In this document: positions 51,918 to 61,413 of the stretch, in pieces
Layout of the letters: every line of letters begins with the position of its first letter
How positions within the stretch are numbered: the first letter of the stretch is position 1
DNA from: JASJAR01 sp038530285
GTDB taxonomy: Bacteria > Pseudomonadota > Alphaproteobacteria > Rhodobacterales > Rhodobacteraceae
Assembly (NCBI GenBank): GCA_038530285.1
Contig: JBCBCY010000015.1
Coordinates: 34,299 to 98,298, forward strand
Length of the DNA stretch: 64,000 nt
Direction of reading: 5' to 3'
The notes under the pieces: generated by a model
The model's input: only the letters and a program-made list of their open reading frames with translations
The model's database searches: none
Told to the model about the DNA's origin: nothing
Translations under genes and position numbers: made by a program

Positions 51918-53760
51918 GCAGCCCCGCGAAGATGGCCAGATCGGATGTGCCGTAGCCGGTGACGGTCTGGTACTCGGTGCCGAGCAGGTTTTCGATGCGG
52001 ACGTAGGCCGTGGCCGTATCGCTAAGCGCGTAGTCTGCGCCTGCGTTCACCACCGTGAAGGACGGCAGGTAGGCGCCGGCATCGAACAGACCGGCCACAT
52101 AGCGGGCGTTGCCATTCACTGTCACCCGGTTTGACAGATCAAGCGTGCCGCCGATGACGATGTCGGTGGTTGGAACGCGTGCCAGCGGCGTGCCATCCGC
52201 GCTGCGCGCTTCCATGAAGGTCGCAGCGCCATAGATCGTCGCACCGCCATTGATCGGCATTTCGCCCGAAAGCTCGATCCCTTGGCGTATCGAGGCGCCG
52301 GCCACGTTTTCAACTGTGCTGAAATCAGCCGTCGTCTGGATCAGATTGTCGATCTGGCCCCAGAAGACCGTCGCGGAGACCTGACCGCCGCCCGCAAGTG
52401 CGCGGTCGACGCCCAGTTCGGCAGTGACCGACGTTTCCGGCACAAGGTCGGGGTTGCCGGTGAAGGTGCCGAAATCTGCAAATAGCTCGCTGATGGACGG
52501 GGCGCGGTATCCGGTGGCAATTGCACCACGGTAGGTCGTTTGCCCATCGGGGCGGTGGGCAAAGGCCAGTCGCCCCGTGAGAAACTCACCAAAGGCTGAA
52601 TGGCTGTCTATGCGCGCCGTAGCGATGATATCGGTCCGATCCGTCGGGCTGTAGACGGCTTCGACGAACCCGCCGGTGGTCGAAGTGCTTTCGCCGTCGG
52701 CGGGAAGTCCACCGGCAACGGACCGTTCGTTCAGATAGTCGATACCGATAGACAGGTCGACCGCCTGGCTGGCGGCAAAGCTGGAGATATTGCTGATCTG
52801 AATGCGCTCGCCTCGCGCGGAAAACGATGAATCTCCAAAGGCGTTCGTGCCGACGCTGTCGCGGTTGATCCCATAAAACGACAGGGTGGTTTCGTTGCGG
52901 TAAGATCCGTTTTCATAGGTCACAAAGGCGCGCGCCCCAAAAGCGTCGCGAAAGCTGACATCATCGCCGGGCGTGGCGCCGTCGGTCACTGTGAACTCAT
53001 CAAACTCGGTGCGGCCATCTTCGACAAAGGCATTGGCGCCCAAAGTGAGGGTGTCGCTGACCTGGTAGATGCCTTGTGCCGCGTAGCGCGTTCGGGTGAA
53101 GCCGTCGGCTTCGGTGTTGCCATCGTTTTCATCGGCGGCCGAAAACCCGTCTGAGGTCACATGGGACGCCCCGAACGACAGCGACAGGTCCCCTGTGTTG
53201 CGGGTGACCGAATAGGACCCGCCGTAGGTGCCAAAGCTGCCCGCCTCGACGGCGGCACTTTGGTGGGTGCCTTCGCCGAGTTCAAAGCCGCCCAGTGTGG
53301 TGACATCGACGACGCCGCCGACCGCCGTGCCGCCATACAGGGCCGATTGCGACCCTTTCAGAAGTTCGACTCGCTGGGTGGTGCCGGTGACAAGGCCGCC
53401 AAAGTCGTCGTACTGGATGGTCGGGGCCGAGGGGTCAGTGACCAGTATGCCGTCAACAAAGACCGAAACATATCGGCTTCTCGCCCCTCGGATCTGGAAA
53501 TCTGCGAAGGCCCCTGGGCCGCCCGACCGGGTGAGGTTCACACCAGGCAGCTGTGCCAGTTGTTCTGATGCGATCACAGTGCCGCCCTGCGCAAGATCAT
53601 TGGCATCGAGCACCTCAACCGTGGCACCTGTGCGGCCTTCCTCGGTGGGTGTGGCCAGCGGCAAGACAACAATTTCGCCCAGATCAAAGACCTGAGCTGT
53701 GGCCAGGCCAGGCCATACCAATACGGCGAGCGTGAGCCCGCCTTTCGCGATATTCTTCAT
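51904..53760 (-). CDS. btuB: TonB-dependent cobalamin receptor
   Basis: 618 residues. Signal peptide 1-22. Plug domain: IASEQLAQLPGVNLTRSGGPGAFADFQIRGARSRYVSVFVDGI, then LLKGSQSALYGGTAVGGVVDVTT, followed by a 22-strand barrel ending in a terminal aromatic (AGLRAQF). Imports B12 across the outer membrane with TonB. RBS GGGGGAAAA precedes ATG at 53760. The length is that of the shorter BtuB class. Confidence 0.9.
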   Translation of the reverse strand: MKNIAKGGLTLAVLVWPGLATAQVFDLGEIVVLPLATPTEEGRTGATVEVLDANDLAQGGTVIASEQLAQLPGVNLTRSGGPGAFADFQIRGARSRYVSVFVDGILVTDPSAPTIQYDDFGGLVTGTTQRVELLKGSQSALYGGTAVGGVVDVTTLGGFELGEGTHQSAAVEAGSFGTYGGSYSVTRNTGDLSLSFGASHVTSDGFSAADENDGNTEADGFTRTRYAAQGIYQVSDTLTLGANAFVEDGRTEFDEFTVTDGATPGDDVSFRDAFGARAFVTYENGSYRNETTLSFYGINRDSVGTNAFGDSSFSARGERIQISNISSFAASQAVDLSIGIDYLNERSVAGGLPADGESTSTTGGFVEAVYSPTDRTDIIATARIDSHSAFGEFLTGRLAFAHRPDGQTTYRGAIATGYRAPSISELFADFGTFTGNPDLVPETSVTAELGVDRALAGGGQVSATVFWGQIDNLIQTTADFSTVENVAGASIRQGIELSGEMPINGGATIYGAATFMEARSADGTPLARVPTTDIVIGGTLDLSNRVTVNGNARYVAGLFDAGAYLPSFTVVNAGADYALSDTATAYVRIENLLGTEYQTVTGYGTSDLAIFAGLRAQF

Positions 53761-53889
53761 TTTTCCCCCATGACGCACCCCGCGTCGGTTCGTTGTTGAT
53801 GTCCTATGGGAAGACGGGCTTCCAGCAGACGGTGCTTGTTTCACCACGCCGGAAAATCCGTTGTGCCGTGCGCGCCCCGCGACGGAACA

Positions 53890-54066
53890 GGGTGATGCTG
53901 CGGCAGGTCTCCTGACTTGCGGGTCGATGCTTGGCTGGCCTTCCCGGGGTGTCCCAGTGGCATGTTCAGCCGCGCTCTCCGCCTACAGTTGCGGGGGCAG
54001 TCATGGATTTGCAGGCAGGCCTGCGCACCACGTTCCCTTTTCTTCGGACATTTGTCCGAACCGAAG
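53890..54066 (-). promoter_or_regulatory. Cobalamin (AdoCbl) riboswitch
   Basis: On the minus strand, AAAAGGGAACGTGGTG at the 5' side, the GCCACTGG...CCGGGAAGGC segment, and the B12 box AAGTCAGGAGACCTGCCGCA (53899-53918) occur in the right order. It sits about 130 bases before the btuB start. Coordinates are approximate. Binding of B12 vitamer should shut off the btuBFCD operon. Confidence 0.93.
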
Positions 54067-54115
54067 CAACATCGTTTAGGCGCCCATTCGAAAACAGAGT
54101 CAATTGCGATTCGTG

Positions 54116-54174
54116 TTGAGAATCGTTCGCATGAAGCTTGACTTTCTGCGAATTGTTCTCATAATTGTTCTCAA
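54116..54174 (+). promoter_or_regulatory. Fur-family-like (Mur/Fur) operator array
   Basis: TGAGAATCGTTCGCA (54117-54131) and TGCGAATTGTTCTCA (54147-54161) are inverted copies, 12 of 15 bases alike, followed by a further ATTGTTCTCAA half-site ending at 54174. Their TGAGAA/TTCTCA ends match Fur-family sites. They lie directly before the metal ABC operon, so iron- or manganese-dependent repression is likely. Confidence 0.65.
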
Positions 54175-54200
54175 CTGGGCTGATAAAGGACTATCGTCTT

Positions 54201-55181
54201 ATGGCGGGTAATGCACATAACCAACTGACACGGCGTGGCCTTTTGGGCTTTGCGGCGGCCGTAGCTGCGTTGTCTGGTGTGCCTGCCATTGCGTCGACGC
54301 GGCTTGATGTGGTCGCGACAACCGGCATGATTGCCGATACGGTTGCCCGTGTCGGTGGTAATTTTGTGGACGTCACGGCCTTGATGGGCCCCGGCGTGGA
54401 CCCGCATGCCTACCGCCAGACCCGGACCGATATCCTTGCCATGGCGCGCGCCGATATGATTGTGGCCAACGGGCTGTACCTTGAAGCGCAGTTGGAAGAT
54501 GTGCTGGGCGATTTTGCCGCGCGCACCAGCGTTTTGGCCGCCGCAGGGGCTGTGCCGCAGGCGGATTTGTTCGCCCATGAGGATTATGCGGGTAAGTTCG
54601 ACCCGCATGTGTGGATGGCCCCGAAACTCTGGCGCCATGTGGTGACCGCGATTGAGACGGCCTTGATCGATGCCCTGCCCGAGGCGGCGGATACCGTCGC
54701 GGCCAATGCCGAGGCTTTGCGGGCCGATCTTGTCTCGCTTGAGGCTTATTCGAAGCGCGTTTTGGGTTCGGTTGCAGCGCCTGCAAGGGTGCTGGTCACC
54801 GCCCATGACGCATTCCGCTACTTTGGGGCGGCGTACGGTTGGGATGTGGCCGGCATTCAGGGCATTTCCACTGAAAGCGAAGCGGGGCTGGCCCGCATAG
54901 CAGAGGTTGTCGATATGCTTGTGACCCGCCAGATCGGTGCGGTCTTTGTCGAAAGCTCAGTGTCGGACCGCAACGTGCGGGCCCTGATTGAAGGGGCGGC
55001 AGCACGGGGCCATGAGGTGCGCATTGGCGGCGAGTTGTTCTCTGACGCGATGGGCGCGCCCGGCACTTATGAAGGGACGTATGTTGGCATGATTGACCAC
55101 AATGTGACGACCATTGCCGCGGCCTTGGGCGGGGATGCCCCTGCGCGTGGCTGGCAGGGTCGGCTGGCGGCAGGAAGCTGA
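54201..55181 (+). CDS. Metal ABC importer binding protein (TroA/SitA/ZnuA family)
   Basis: 326 residues from the ATG at 54201; the TTG at 54165 would lie in the operator. Twin-arginine-like leader LTRRGLLGFAAAVAALSG. Metal ligands: His in PGVDPHAYRQT, His in KFDPHVWMAPKLW, a Glu in VESSVSDR and Asp in HNVTTI-region context (a SYASP-type helix is not obvious). Mn or Fe is favoured by the operator type, but Zn cannot be excluded. Confidence 0.88.
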   Translation: MAGNAHNQLTRRGLLGFAAAVAALSGVPAIASTRLDVVATTGMIADTVARVGGNFVDVTALMGPGVDPHAYRQTRTDILAMARADMIVANGLYLEAQLEDVLGDFAARTSVLAAAGAVPQADLFAHEDYAGKFDPHVWMAPKLWRHVVTAIETALIDALPEAADTVAANAEALRADLVSLEAYSKRVLGSVAAPARVLVTAHDAFRYFGAAYGWDVAGIQGISTESEAGLARIAEVVDMLVTRQIGAVFVESSVSDRNVRALIEGAAARGHEVRIGGELFSDAMGAPGTYEGTYVGMIDHNVTTIAAALGGDAPARGWQGRLAAGS

Positions 55182-55184
55182 CGC

Positions 55185-55997
55185 GTGGCGCTTGATCTTC
55201 ATATCGCAAGCGTTGCCGGTGCAGCTGTCGCACAGCCGGATCGTGCAGCCGAAGCAGCCTTTGCAGTGCGTGGTCTGACGGTCTCGTACGGGCCCAAACC
55301 GGCTGTGTTCTCGGTTGATATGGATGCCCCCAAAGGGTCGATGACCGCGATCATTGGGCCCAATGGTGCTGGCAAATCCACACTTTTGAAGGCGGCTTTG
55401 GGGTTGCAGCCTGCCTTGGCCGGCACGGCGATGATGTTCGGCAAACCGGTACGCCAGATGCGCGACCAGATTGCCTATGTGCCCCAGCGCGCCAGTGTGG
55501 ATTGGGATTTTCCGACCCGGGTCCGTGATGTGGTGGCCATGGGTCTTTATCCACGTCTGGGCCTTATGGGCCGCATGACCGGTGTTCATCGCAAGGCGGT
55601 GACCGATGCGCTGGCCCGCGTCGGGATGGATGAGTTTGCCGACCGCCAGATCGGGCAATTGTCCGGTGGCCAGCAACAGCGGGTCTTTCTGGCACGCGCA
55701 CTTGCCCAGGATGCCGAACTTTATGTTCTTGATGAACCGTTTGCTGGTGTTGATGCCGCCACCGAAAAGGCGATCATCGATGTGCTGAAGGCCCTCAAAG
55801 CCGAGGGCAAGACGGTCGTTGCGGTGCACCATGACCTGACCACCGTGGCGGCCTATTTTGACCGGGTGGCCCTGTTGAACATCCGCAAAATCGCTGAAGG
55901 GCCGGTCGCGGAAGTGTTCACGCCTGAGCTATTGCAAGCGACCTATGGCGGGCGCCTGGGAGCGGCACAGATCGGTGATGTCGCCCAGGCGGGCTAA
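55185..55997 (+). CDS. Metal ABC importer ATPase
   Basis: 270 residues, GTG start three bases after the binding-protein gene. Walker A GPNGAGKSTLL, VPQRASVDWDFP Q-loop region, signature LSGGQQQRVFLARAL, Walker B LDEPFAGVD and HHDL. The first 27 residues are a low-complexity extension not usual in the family. Couples ATP hydrolysis to the SitC/SitD-type permeases next. Confidence 0.9.
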   Translation: MALDLHIASVAGAAVAQPDRAAEAAFAVRGLTVSYGPKPAVFSVDMDAPKGSMTAIIGPNGAGKSTLLKAALGLQPALAGTAMMFGKPVRQMRDQIAYVPQRASVDWDFPTRVRDVVAMGLYPRLGLMGRMTGVHRKAVTDALARVGMDEFADRQIGQLSGGQQQRVFLARALAQDAELYVLDEPFAGVDAATEKAIIDVLKALKAEGKTVVAVHHDLTTVAAYFDRVALLNIRKIAEGPVAEVFTPELLQATYGGRLGAAQIGDVAQAG

Positions 55998-56003
55998 ACG
56001 GCC

Positions 56004-57206
56004 GTGTTTTTTGACGCGTTGACATTGGGTCTTGGCTACAACGCCAGCCTTGTCACCCTGGGTGCGGCCGCGCTTGGCGTGGCAGCGGGAGTGACCGGCA
56101 CGTTCCTTTACCTTCGCAAGCGCGCCCTGGTGTCCGATGCGATCAGCCATGCCACCTTGCCGGGCGTCGCCCTTGCCTTTTTGGTGATGGTGGCCTTTGG
56201 CGGCAGCGGCAAATCCCTGCCGGGGCTTCTTGTGGGTTCGGCCGTGTCGGCGGGCCTGGGCCTTTTGACGGTGCAATGGCTTTCGACCCGCACACGCCTG
56301 TCCGAGGATGCCGCGATCGGTGCGGTCTTGTCGGTGTTTTTCGGCTTTGGCGTGGTCTTGATGACGCTGATCCAGACGCTTGGCACGGGCGGTCAGGCGG
56401 GGTTGGAAGATTTCCTTTTGGGATCGACGGCCGGGATGCTGCGCTCAGAAGCGTTGCTGATCGCTTTTGGTGGGCTGGCGGTGCTGGCGCTTGTGGTGAT
56501 CCTGCGCCGCGCAATGCTGATGGCCGCCTTTGATCCGGGCTTTGCAGGGGCTGTGGGCGTCGGGCTGAACCGAACCGACATTGCGATGATGGGGCTGGTG
56601 ATGGCGGTCACGGTGGTCGGGCTGAAAGTCGTCGGGCTGATCTTGATCGTGGCATTGCTGATCATCCCACCGGTGGCCGCGCGCTTCTGGTCGGACCGGG
56701 CGGATCTTGTGGTCGTTCTGGCCGGCGTGATTGGTGGCTTGTCGGGCTGGATCGGTTCGGCCCTGTCGGCCAGTGCCGCCGGTTTGCCCACGGGGCCCTT
56801 GATCGTGCTGGTGGCCTTTGGGCTTTTCGCGCTGTCGTTTCTTTTTGCCCCCGGGCGCGGGGTGGTGGCGGCAACCCTGCGTACTGGCACATTCAAACGC
56901 CGAGTGCACATCCGCCAGGGGCTTTTGGCGCTGGCCAGCGGGCAGCCGATTTTTGAGGCTTACACCTTGCGGCTTTTGCAGCGCGAGGGGTTGGTGCGTG
57001 CGGATGGTGTGGCCACTCCGGCGGGGGAACGCGCTGTTGCGACGGCCCGCTTGGACGAGGCGCGCTGGGCCATCGTGCGCGCCACGCCCGAGTTGGAACT
57101 GGCCGCCGCGCGTTATGATGGGCTGACGGCCATCAGCGATGTGCTGACCGCCGATCAGGTCGCGGGCCTTGACCGGCAGCTTGGCCGGCCGGAGCTGGCC
57201 ACATGA
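56004..57206 (+). CDS. Metal ABC importer permease with C-terminal winged-helix-like extension
   Basis: 400 residues from a GTG. Residues 1-290 are an ABC-3 permease (RALVSDAISHATLPGVALAF, VGLKVVGLILIVALLIIPPVAARFW). From about 295 to 400 a soluble, Arg-rich tail continues: LLALASGQPIFEAYTLRLLQREGLVRADGVATPAGERAVATARLDEARWA, in the pattern of a winged-helix domain as in MntR/DtxR-type proteins. The downstream permease starts 4 bases before this stop. Confidence 0.87.
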   Translation: MFFDALTLGLGYNASLVTLGAAALGVAAGVTGTFLYLRKRALVSDAISHATLPGVALAFLVMVAFGGSGKSLPGLLVGSAVSAGLGLLTVQWLSTRTRLSEDAAIGAVLSVFFGFGVVLMTLIQTLGTGGQAGLEDFLLGSTAGMLRSEALLIAFGGLAVLALVVILRRAMLMAAFDPGFAGAVGVGLNRTDIAMMGLVMAVTVVGLKVVGLILIVALLIIPPVAARFWSDRADLVVVLAGVIGGLSGWIGSALSASAAGLPTGPLIVLVAFGLFALSFLFAPGRGVVAATLRTGTFKRRVHIRQGLLALASGQPIFEAYTLRLLQREGLVRADGVATPAGERAVATARLDEARWAIVRATPELELAAARYDGLTAISDVLTADQVAGLDRQLGRPELAT

Positions 57207-58129
57207 CCGGGGCGGAGTTCGTGCCCCTGTCGCTGCCGCCCTTGGTCATTGGTGTGCTTGTGGCCCTGACCTGCGCGCTACCGGGCAATTTCCTGCTGCT
57301 TCGGCGCCAGGCCCTGATCGGGGACGCGATTTCACATGTGATCCTGCCGGGCATTGTCGCGGGGTTTCTGATCACGGGGCTTGTGGCCACCGGGCCGATG
57401 CTTTTGGGCGCTGGAGCGGCGGCTTTGCTCGCGGTTCTGCTGATCGAGGTTATTCGCCGGTTTGGCCGAATTGAGGCCGGGGCTGCGATGGGTGTGGTGT
57501 TCACGACGCTGTTTGCAGCAGGGGTTCTGCTGATTGAGGTCTCGGACACTTCGAACGTGCATCTGGATGTGGAACATGCGCTTTACGGCAATCTGGAAAG
57601 CCTGATCTGGCTGGAGGCGACCGGTTGGGCCTCGTTGATCGACCGTCAGGCCCTTGCCGGTCTGCCGCCAGAACTGTTCCGGGTCGCGGCGGTCTTTGTG
57701 CTGGTCGTGTTGGCTGTTGCGCTGTTTTGGCGCCCATTGGCCATCGCGACGTTCGACGAAGGCTACGCTGCGGCCATCGGCCTGCCGGTAACGGCCTTGT
57801 CATTGGGGCTTGTGATCGTGTCTGCCGTTGCTGCTGTGGCCGCCTTTGACGCGGTCGGATCGATCATTGTGATTGCGATGTTCATCTGCCCGCCTGCTGC
57901 CGCGCGTTTGGTCACTGACCGGCTGGGTGCGCAGGTGCTGTGGTCAATGATTTTTGCGGCGGCCTCGGCGGTGGTGGGCTTCGTGCTGGCCGGCTACGGA
58001 CCCTTGTGGTTGGGCATGGACAACGCGGTCAGTGCCGCGGGCATGATCGCGACCGTTTCTGGTGTGATCCTTGCGGCTGCCGCTCTTTGGGGTGGGCACC
58101 GGCGCCCACTGAACCGGGCGCAAGCGTGA
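57203..58129 (+). CDS. Metal ABC importer permease
   Basis: 308 residues, nine to ten membrane helices, ABC-3 family: RQALIGDAISHVILPGIVAGFL and VGSIIVIAMFICPPAAARLVTDRL. No soluble extension. Pairs with the preceding permease to make a heterodimer, as in SitC/SitD. Confidence 0.9.
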   Translation: MTGAEFVPLSLPPLVIGVLVALTCALPGNFLLLRRQALIGDAISHVILPGIVAGFLITGLVATGPMLLGAGAAALLAVLLIEVIRRFGRIEAGAAMGVVFTTLFAAGVLLIEVSDTSNVHLDVEHALYGNLESLIWLEATGWASLIDRQALAGLPPELFRVAAVFVLVVLAVALFWRPLAIATFDEGYAAAIGLPVTALSLGLVIVSAVAAVAAFDAVGSIIVIAMFICPPAAARLVTDRLGAQVLWSMIFAAASAVVGFVLAGYGPLWLGMDNAVSAAGMIATVSGVILAAAALWGGHRRPLNRAQA

Positions 58130-58213
58130 CATTCTAAATTTTTAGTAGGTATTGGCGCTTGGATCGCTTCGGGTTAAAGATTGGGCAGTGCTGATCGAGG
58201 ACTTGCTGCCAAA

Positions 58214-59806
58214 ATGACCGAAATCCAAGCCCGGACCGAGACTGTCGACGTGTTTGTCATTGGCGGGGGCATCAACGGCTGCGGCATTGCGCGCGACGTG
58301 GCGGGCCGCGGCCTGTCGGTGACCTTGGCCGAAATGGGCGATCTGGCGCAGGCGACGTCTTCGGCATCGACCAAGCTGTTTCACGGGGGGCTGCGGTATC
58401 TCGAATTCTTTGAGATCGGTCTGGTGCGCCATGCCCTGGAAGAACGCGAAACCCTGCTGCGCGCCATGCCCCATATCGCATGGCCGATGCGCTTTGTGCT
58501 GCCTTACCACAAGGATATGCGGTTCGACACCGAAACGCCCGCGTCGAAGATCGTGAACCGGGTGATGCCCTGGACGAAGGGGCGCCGACCGGCCTGGATG
58601 ATCCGCTTTGGGCTGTTTTTGTACGACAACCTTGGGGGGCGAAAGGTGCTCCCGGGGACCTGGGCGGTGGATCTGCACAAAAGCCCGCTCGGTACGCCGC
58701 TGAAGCAGAAGTTTCGCCGCGCGTTCGAATATTCAGATTGCTGGGTACAGGATGCCAGGCTCGTGGTCTTGAACGCGCGCGATGCCGAGGCACGGGGCGG
58801 CACGGTTCTGACCCGCACCAAGGTGATCGAGGCGACCCGCGACGCGGACGCATGGTCTGTTGTGACCGAAGATCTGAACACCGGTCAGCAGACGACCCAC
58901 CGCGCCAAATGCCTGATCAACGCGGGCGGCCCCTGGGTCGAAAACATCGTGCGCGGGGTCGCGCGGATCAATACATCCGAAGGGGTGCGGCTGGTCCGTG
59001 GCAGCCATATCGTCACGAAAAAGCTTTACGATCACGACAAGTGCTACTTCTTTCAAGGCGGTGACGGGCGGATCATTTTCGCCATTCCTTATGAAGAAGA
59101 CTTCACCCTGATCGGGACCACCGACGCCGAACATGACGACGATCCGTTAAAGGCCGAAGCGACCGACGCCGAACAGGATTACCTTTGCGCTTTTGCGTCC
59201 GAATATTTCGACAAACCTGTGACCCGCGACGATATCGTCTGGACCTATTCGGGTGTGCGGCCCCTTTATGACGATGGGGCGAAATCAGCCACAGCAGCGA
59301 CGCGCGATTATGTTTTGTCGTTAGATGACACCGGCCCGCCGATCTGTTCGGTGTTCGGCGGCAAGATCACGACCTACCGCAAGCTGGCCGAAGACACCTT
59401 CGACAAGATCGCACCCTTCTTTCCCGCCGCTGGCCCCCATTGGTCGGCCGGTGTGGCCCTGCCCGGGGGGGACTTCCCGGTCAAAGGGGCGGCGCCGCTG
59501 GAGGCTGAGTTGAAGCGGGAATATCCGTTTCTGACCGACTATTGGGCGCGCCGGATGGTGCGGCATTACGGCATGGAAAGCTCAGAAATCCTCGGGTCTG
59601 CGACCACGGCCGATGACCTGGGCGAGGATTTTGGCGCGACCCTGACAGCGGCCGAGGTGACCTGGCTGATGACGCGCGAATATGCGCAAACGGCGGAAGA
59701 CGTGGTCTGGCGGCGCACCAAGCTGGGCTTGCGGCTGACACCTGAGCAGATCGGCCGGATCGACGCCTATATGGCCGAAAAAGCGGGCGCGCTGGCGGCG
59801 GAATAA
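58214..59806 (+). CDS. glpD: Glycerol-3-phosphate dehydrogenase, aerobic FAD type
   Basis: 530 residues. FAD motif GGGINGCGIARDVAGRGLSVTL, then SSASTKLFHGGLRYLE, INAGGPWVENI, IVWTYSGVRPL and the ATP/Rossmann end FGGKITTYRKLAE. Membrane-associated oxidation of G3P to DHAP with ubiquinone. ATG at 58214, followed by glpK 26 bases downstream: the two form the glycerol operon. No glpR or transporter is in the window. Confidence 0.93.
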   Translation: MTEIQARTETVDVFVIGGGINGCGIARDVAGRGLSVTLAEMGDLAQATSSASTKLFHGGLRYLEFFEIGLVRHALEERETLLRAMPHIAWPMRFVLPYHKDMRFDTETPASKIVNRVMPWTKGRRPAWMIRFGLFLYDNLGGRKVLPGTWAVDLHKSPLGTPLKQKFRRAFEYSDCWVQDARLVVLNARDAEARGGTVLTRTKVIEATRDADAWSVVTEDLNTGQQTTHRAKCLINAGGPWVENIVRGVARINTSEGVRLVRGSHIVTKKLYDHDKCYFFQGGDGRIIFAIPYEEDFTLIGTTDAEHDDDPLKAEATDAEQDYLCAFASEYFDKPVTRDDIVWTYSGVRPLYDDGAKSATAATRDYVLSLDDTGPPICSVFGGKITTYRKLAEDTFDKIAPFFPAAGPHWSAGVALPGGDFPVKGAAPLEAELKREYPFLTDYWARRMVRHYGMESSEILGSATTADDLGEDFGATLTAAEVTWLMTREYAQTAEDVVWRRTKLGLRLTPEQIGRIDAYMAEKAGALAAE

Positions 59807-59832
59807 ACACTACGAAAAAGGGGGGGCGTGAC

Positions 59833-61317
59833 ATGCGCTATGTCATGGCAATCGATCAGGGCACCACATCAAGCCGGGCGATCTTGTTTGACGAAAACCT
59901 GACGCCTTGCGGATCCGCGCAGGAAGAATTTCCCCAGCATTATCCCGCGTCCGGGTGGGTCGAACATGACCCCAGTGATCTGTGGGCGACGACCGCGGCG
60001 GTCTGCCGGGCGGCCATCGAAAAGCAGGGCACCCAGGCGGAGGATATCGCCGCGATTGGCATCACCAACCAGCGCGAAACCACCGTGGTCTGGGATGCCG
60101 CCACTGGTGAGCCTTTGTACAACGCCATCGTCTGGCAGGACCGGCGCACCGCGGACTATTGCCGCGAGATGAAGGCGACGGGTCATGAGCCAATGATCAC
60201 CGAGACGACCGGTTTGCTGCTTGATCCGTATTTCTCGGCGACCAAATTGAAATTCATCCTTGATGAGACGGGCGCACGGGACAGGGCGGCGAAGGGTGAG
60301 GTGCTGTTCGGCACGGTCGACACCTGGATCATCTGGAAGCTGACAGGCGGGGCGGTCCATGCGACCGATGCCACCAATGCCTGCCGGACGATGCTGTATG
60401 ATATCGAGACGGGCACATGGTCGAAAGACATTTGCGCGCTGTTCGATATTCCGATGGAAATGTTGCCGGATATCCGCGACAGCAATGGCGATTTCGGCCT
60501 CACGCGGCCTGATCTTTTCGGTCGCGAGATCCCGATTTTGGGCGTGGCGGGCGACCAGCAGGCGGCCACGGTAGGGCAAGCCTGTTTTGAACCCGGCATG
60601 ATGAAATCGACCTATGGGACAGGATGTTTTGCCCTTCTAAACACCGGTCCTAAACCCTTTCGGTCTGAAAACCGGCTGCTGACCACCGTGGCCTATCAGA
60701 TCGACGGGCAGCGGACCTTTGCCCTTGAAGGCGCGATCTTTATCGCCGGGGCCGTCGTGCAATGGTTGCGCGACGGGCTGAAGATCATTCGCGAGGCGTC
60801 TGAAACCCAACCGATGGCCGAAGCCGCAGATGCCGAACAGGGCGTTGTGCTGGTGCCTGCGTTCACCGGGCTGGGCGCGCCTTATTGGAACCCCGATTGC
60901 CGGGGTGCGATCTATGGGCTGACGCGGAACTCTGGCCCCGAAGAATTCGCCCGCGCCGCGCTGGAAAGCGTGGGCTATCAGACGGGCGATCTTCTGGATG
61001 CGATGCGCGCGGACTGGCCCGGGCTTGGCGAAGGGGGCACATTGCGGGTTGATGGCGGGATGACGGCGTCCGATTGGACGATGCAGTTTCTGTCAGACAT
61101 CCTCGGCGCGCCTGTGGACCGACCAGTCGTGCAGGAAACCACGGCCCTTGGGGCAGCTTGGCTTGCGGGGTCTAAAGCGGGAATTTACCCGGTTGCGGCA
61201 GATTTCGCGAAAAACTGGGCGCTGGACCGCCGATTCGAACCTGCGATGGACGCAGATATGCGCCAATCCAAGCGAGATCGCTGGAAAAAGGCCGTGTCGG
61301 CAACACTTTCGGTCTGA
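59833..61317 (+). CDS. glpK: Glycerol kinase
   Basis: 494 residues, FGGY family. MAIDQGTTSSRAILFDENL, QDRRTADYC, YGTGCFALLNTG, GGMTASDWTMQFLSDILGAPVDRP and GSKAGIYP are all characteristic. Phosphorylates glycerol to G3P for glpD. GGGGGG precedes the ATG. Full length, no anomaly. Confidence 0.96.
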   Translation: MRYVMAIDQGTTSSRAILFDENLTPCGSAQEEFPQHYPASGWVEHDPSDLWATTAAVCRAAIEKQGTQAEDIAAIGITNQRETTVVWDAATGEPLYNAIVWQDRRTADYCREMKATGHEPMITETTGLLLDPYFSATKLKFILDETGARDRAAKGEVLFGTVDTWIIWKLTGGAVHATDATNACRTMLYDIETGTWSKDICALFDIPMEMLPDIRDSNGDFGLTRPDLFGREIPILGVAGDQQAATVGQACFEPGMMKSTYGTGCFALLNTGPKPFRSENRLLTTVAYQIDGQRTFALEGAIFIAGAVVQWLRDGLKIIREASETQPMAEAADAEQGVVLVPAFTGLGAPYWNPDCRGAIYGLTRNSGPEEFARAALESVGYQTGDLLDAMRADWPGLGEGGTLRVDGGMTASDWTMQFLSDILGAPVDRPVVQETTALGAAWLAGSKAGIYPVAADFAKNWALDRRFEPAMDADMRQSKRDRWKKAVSATLSV

Positions 61318-61413
61318 CTGGCGGGTCTACGCTCAAACAGCTTGCGGAATCTTCGCGCGCGGCAATATTGGGCGGGGTCTTCGTAACAAGTGCTCAACCT
61401 CCGGGAGTCCGAC

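Noticed and set aside
56393..56911. Minus-strand frames under the metal permease
   Set aside because: Thr/Pro/Arg-rich antisense shadows of the membrane protein.
54201..58129. Firm assignment as zinc (znuABC) importer
   Set aside because: The operator resembles Fur/Mur boxes rather than a Zur site, and the ligand set fits Mn/Fe; metal left open.
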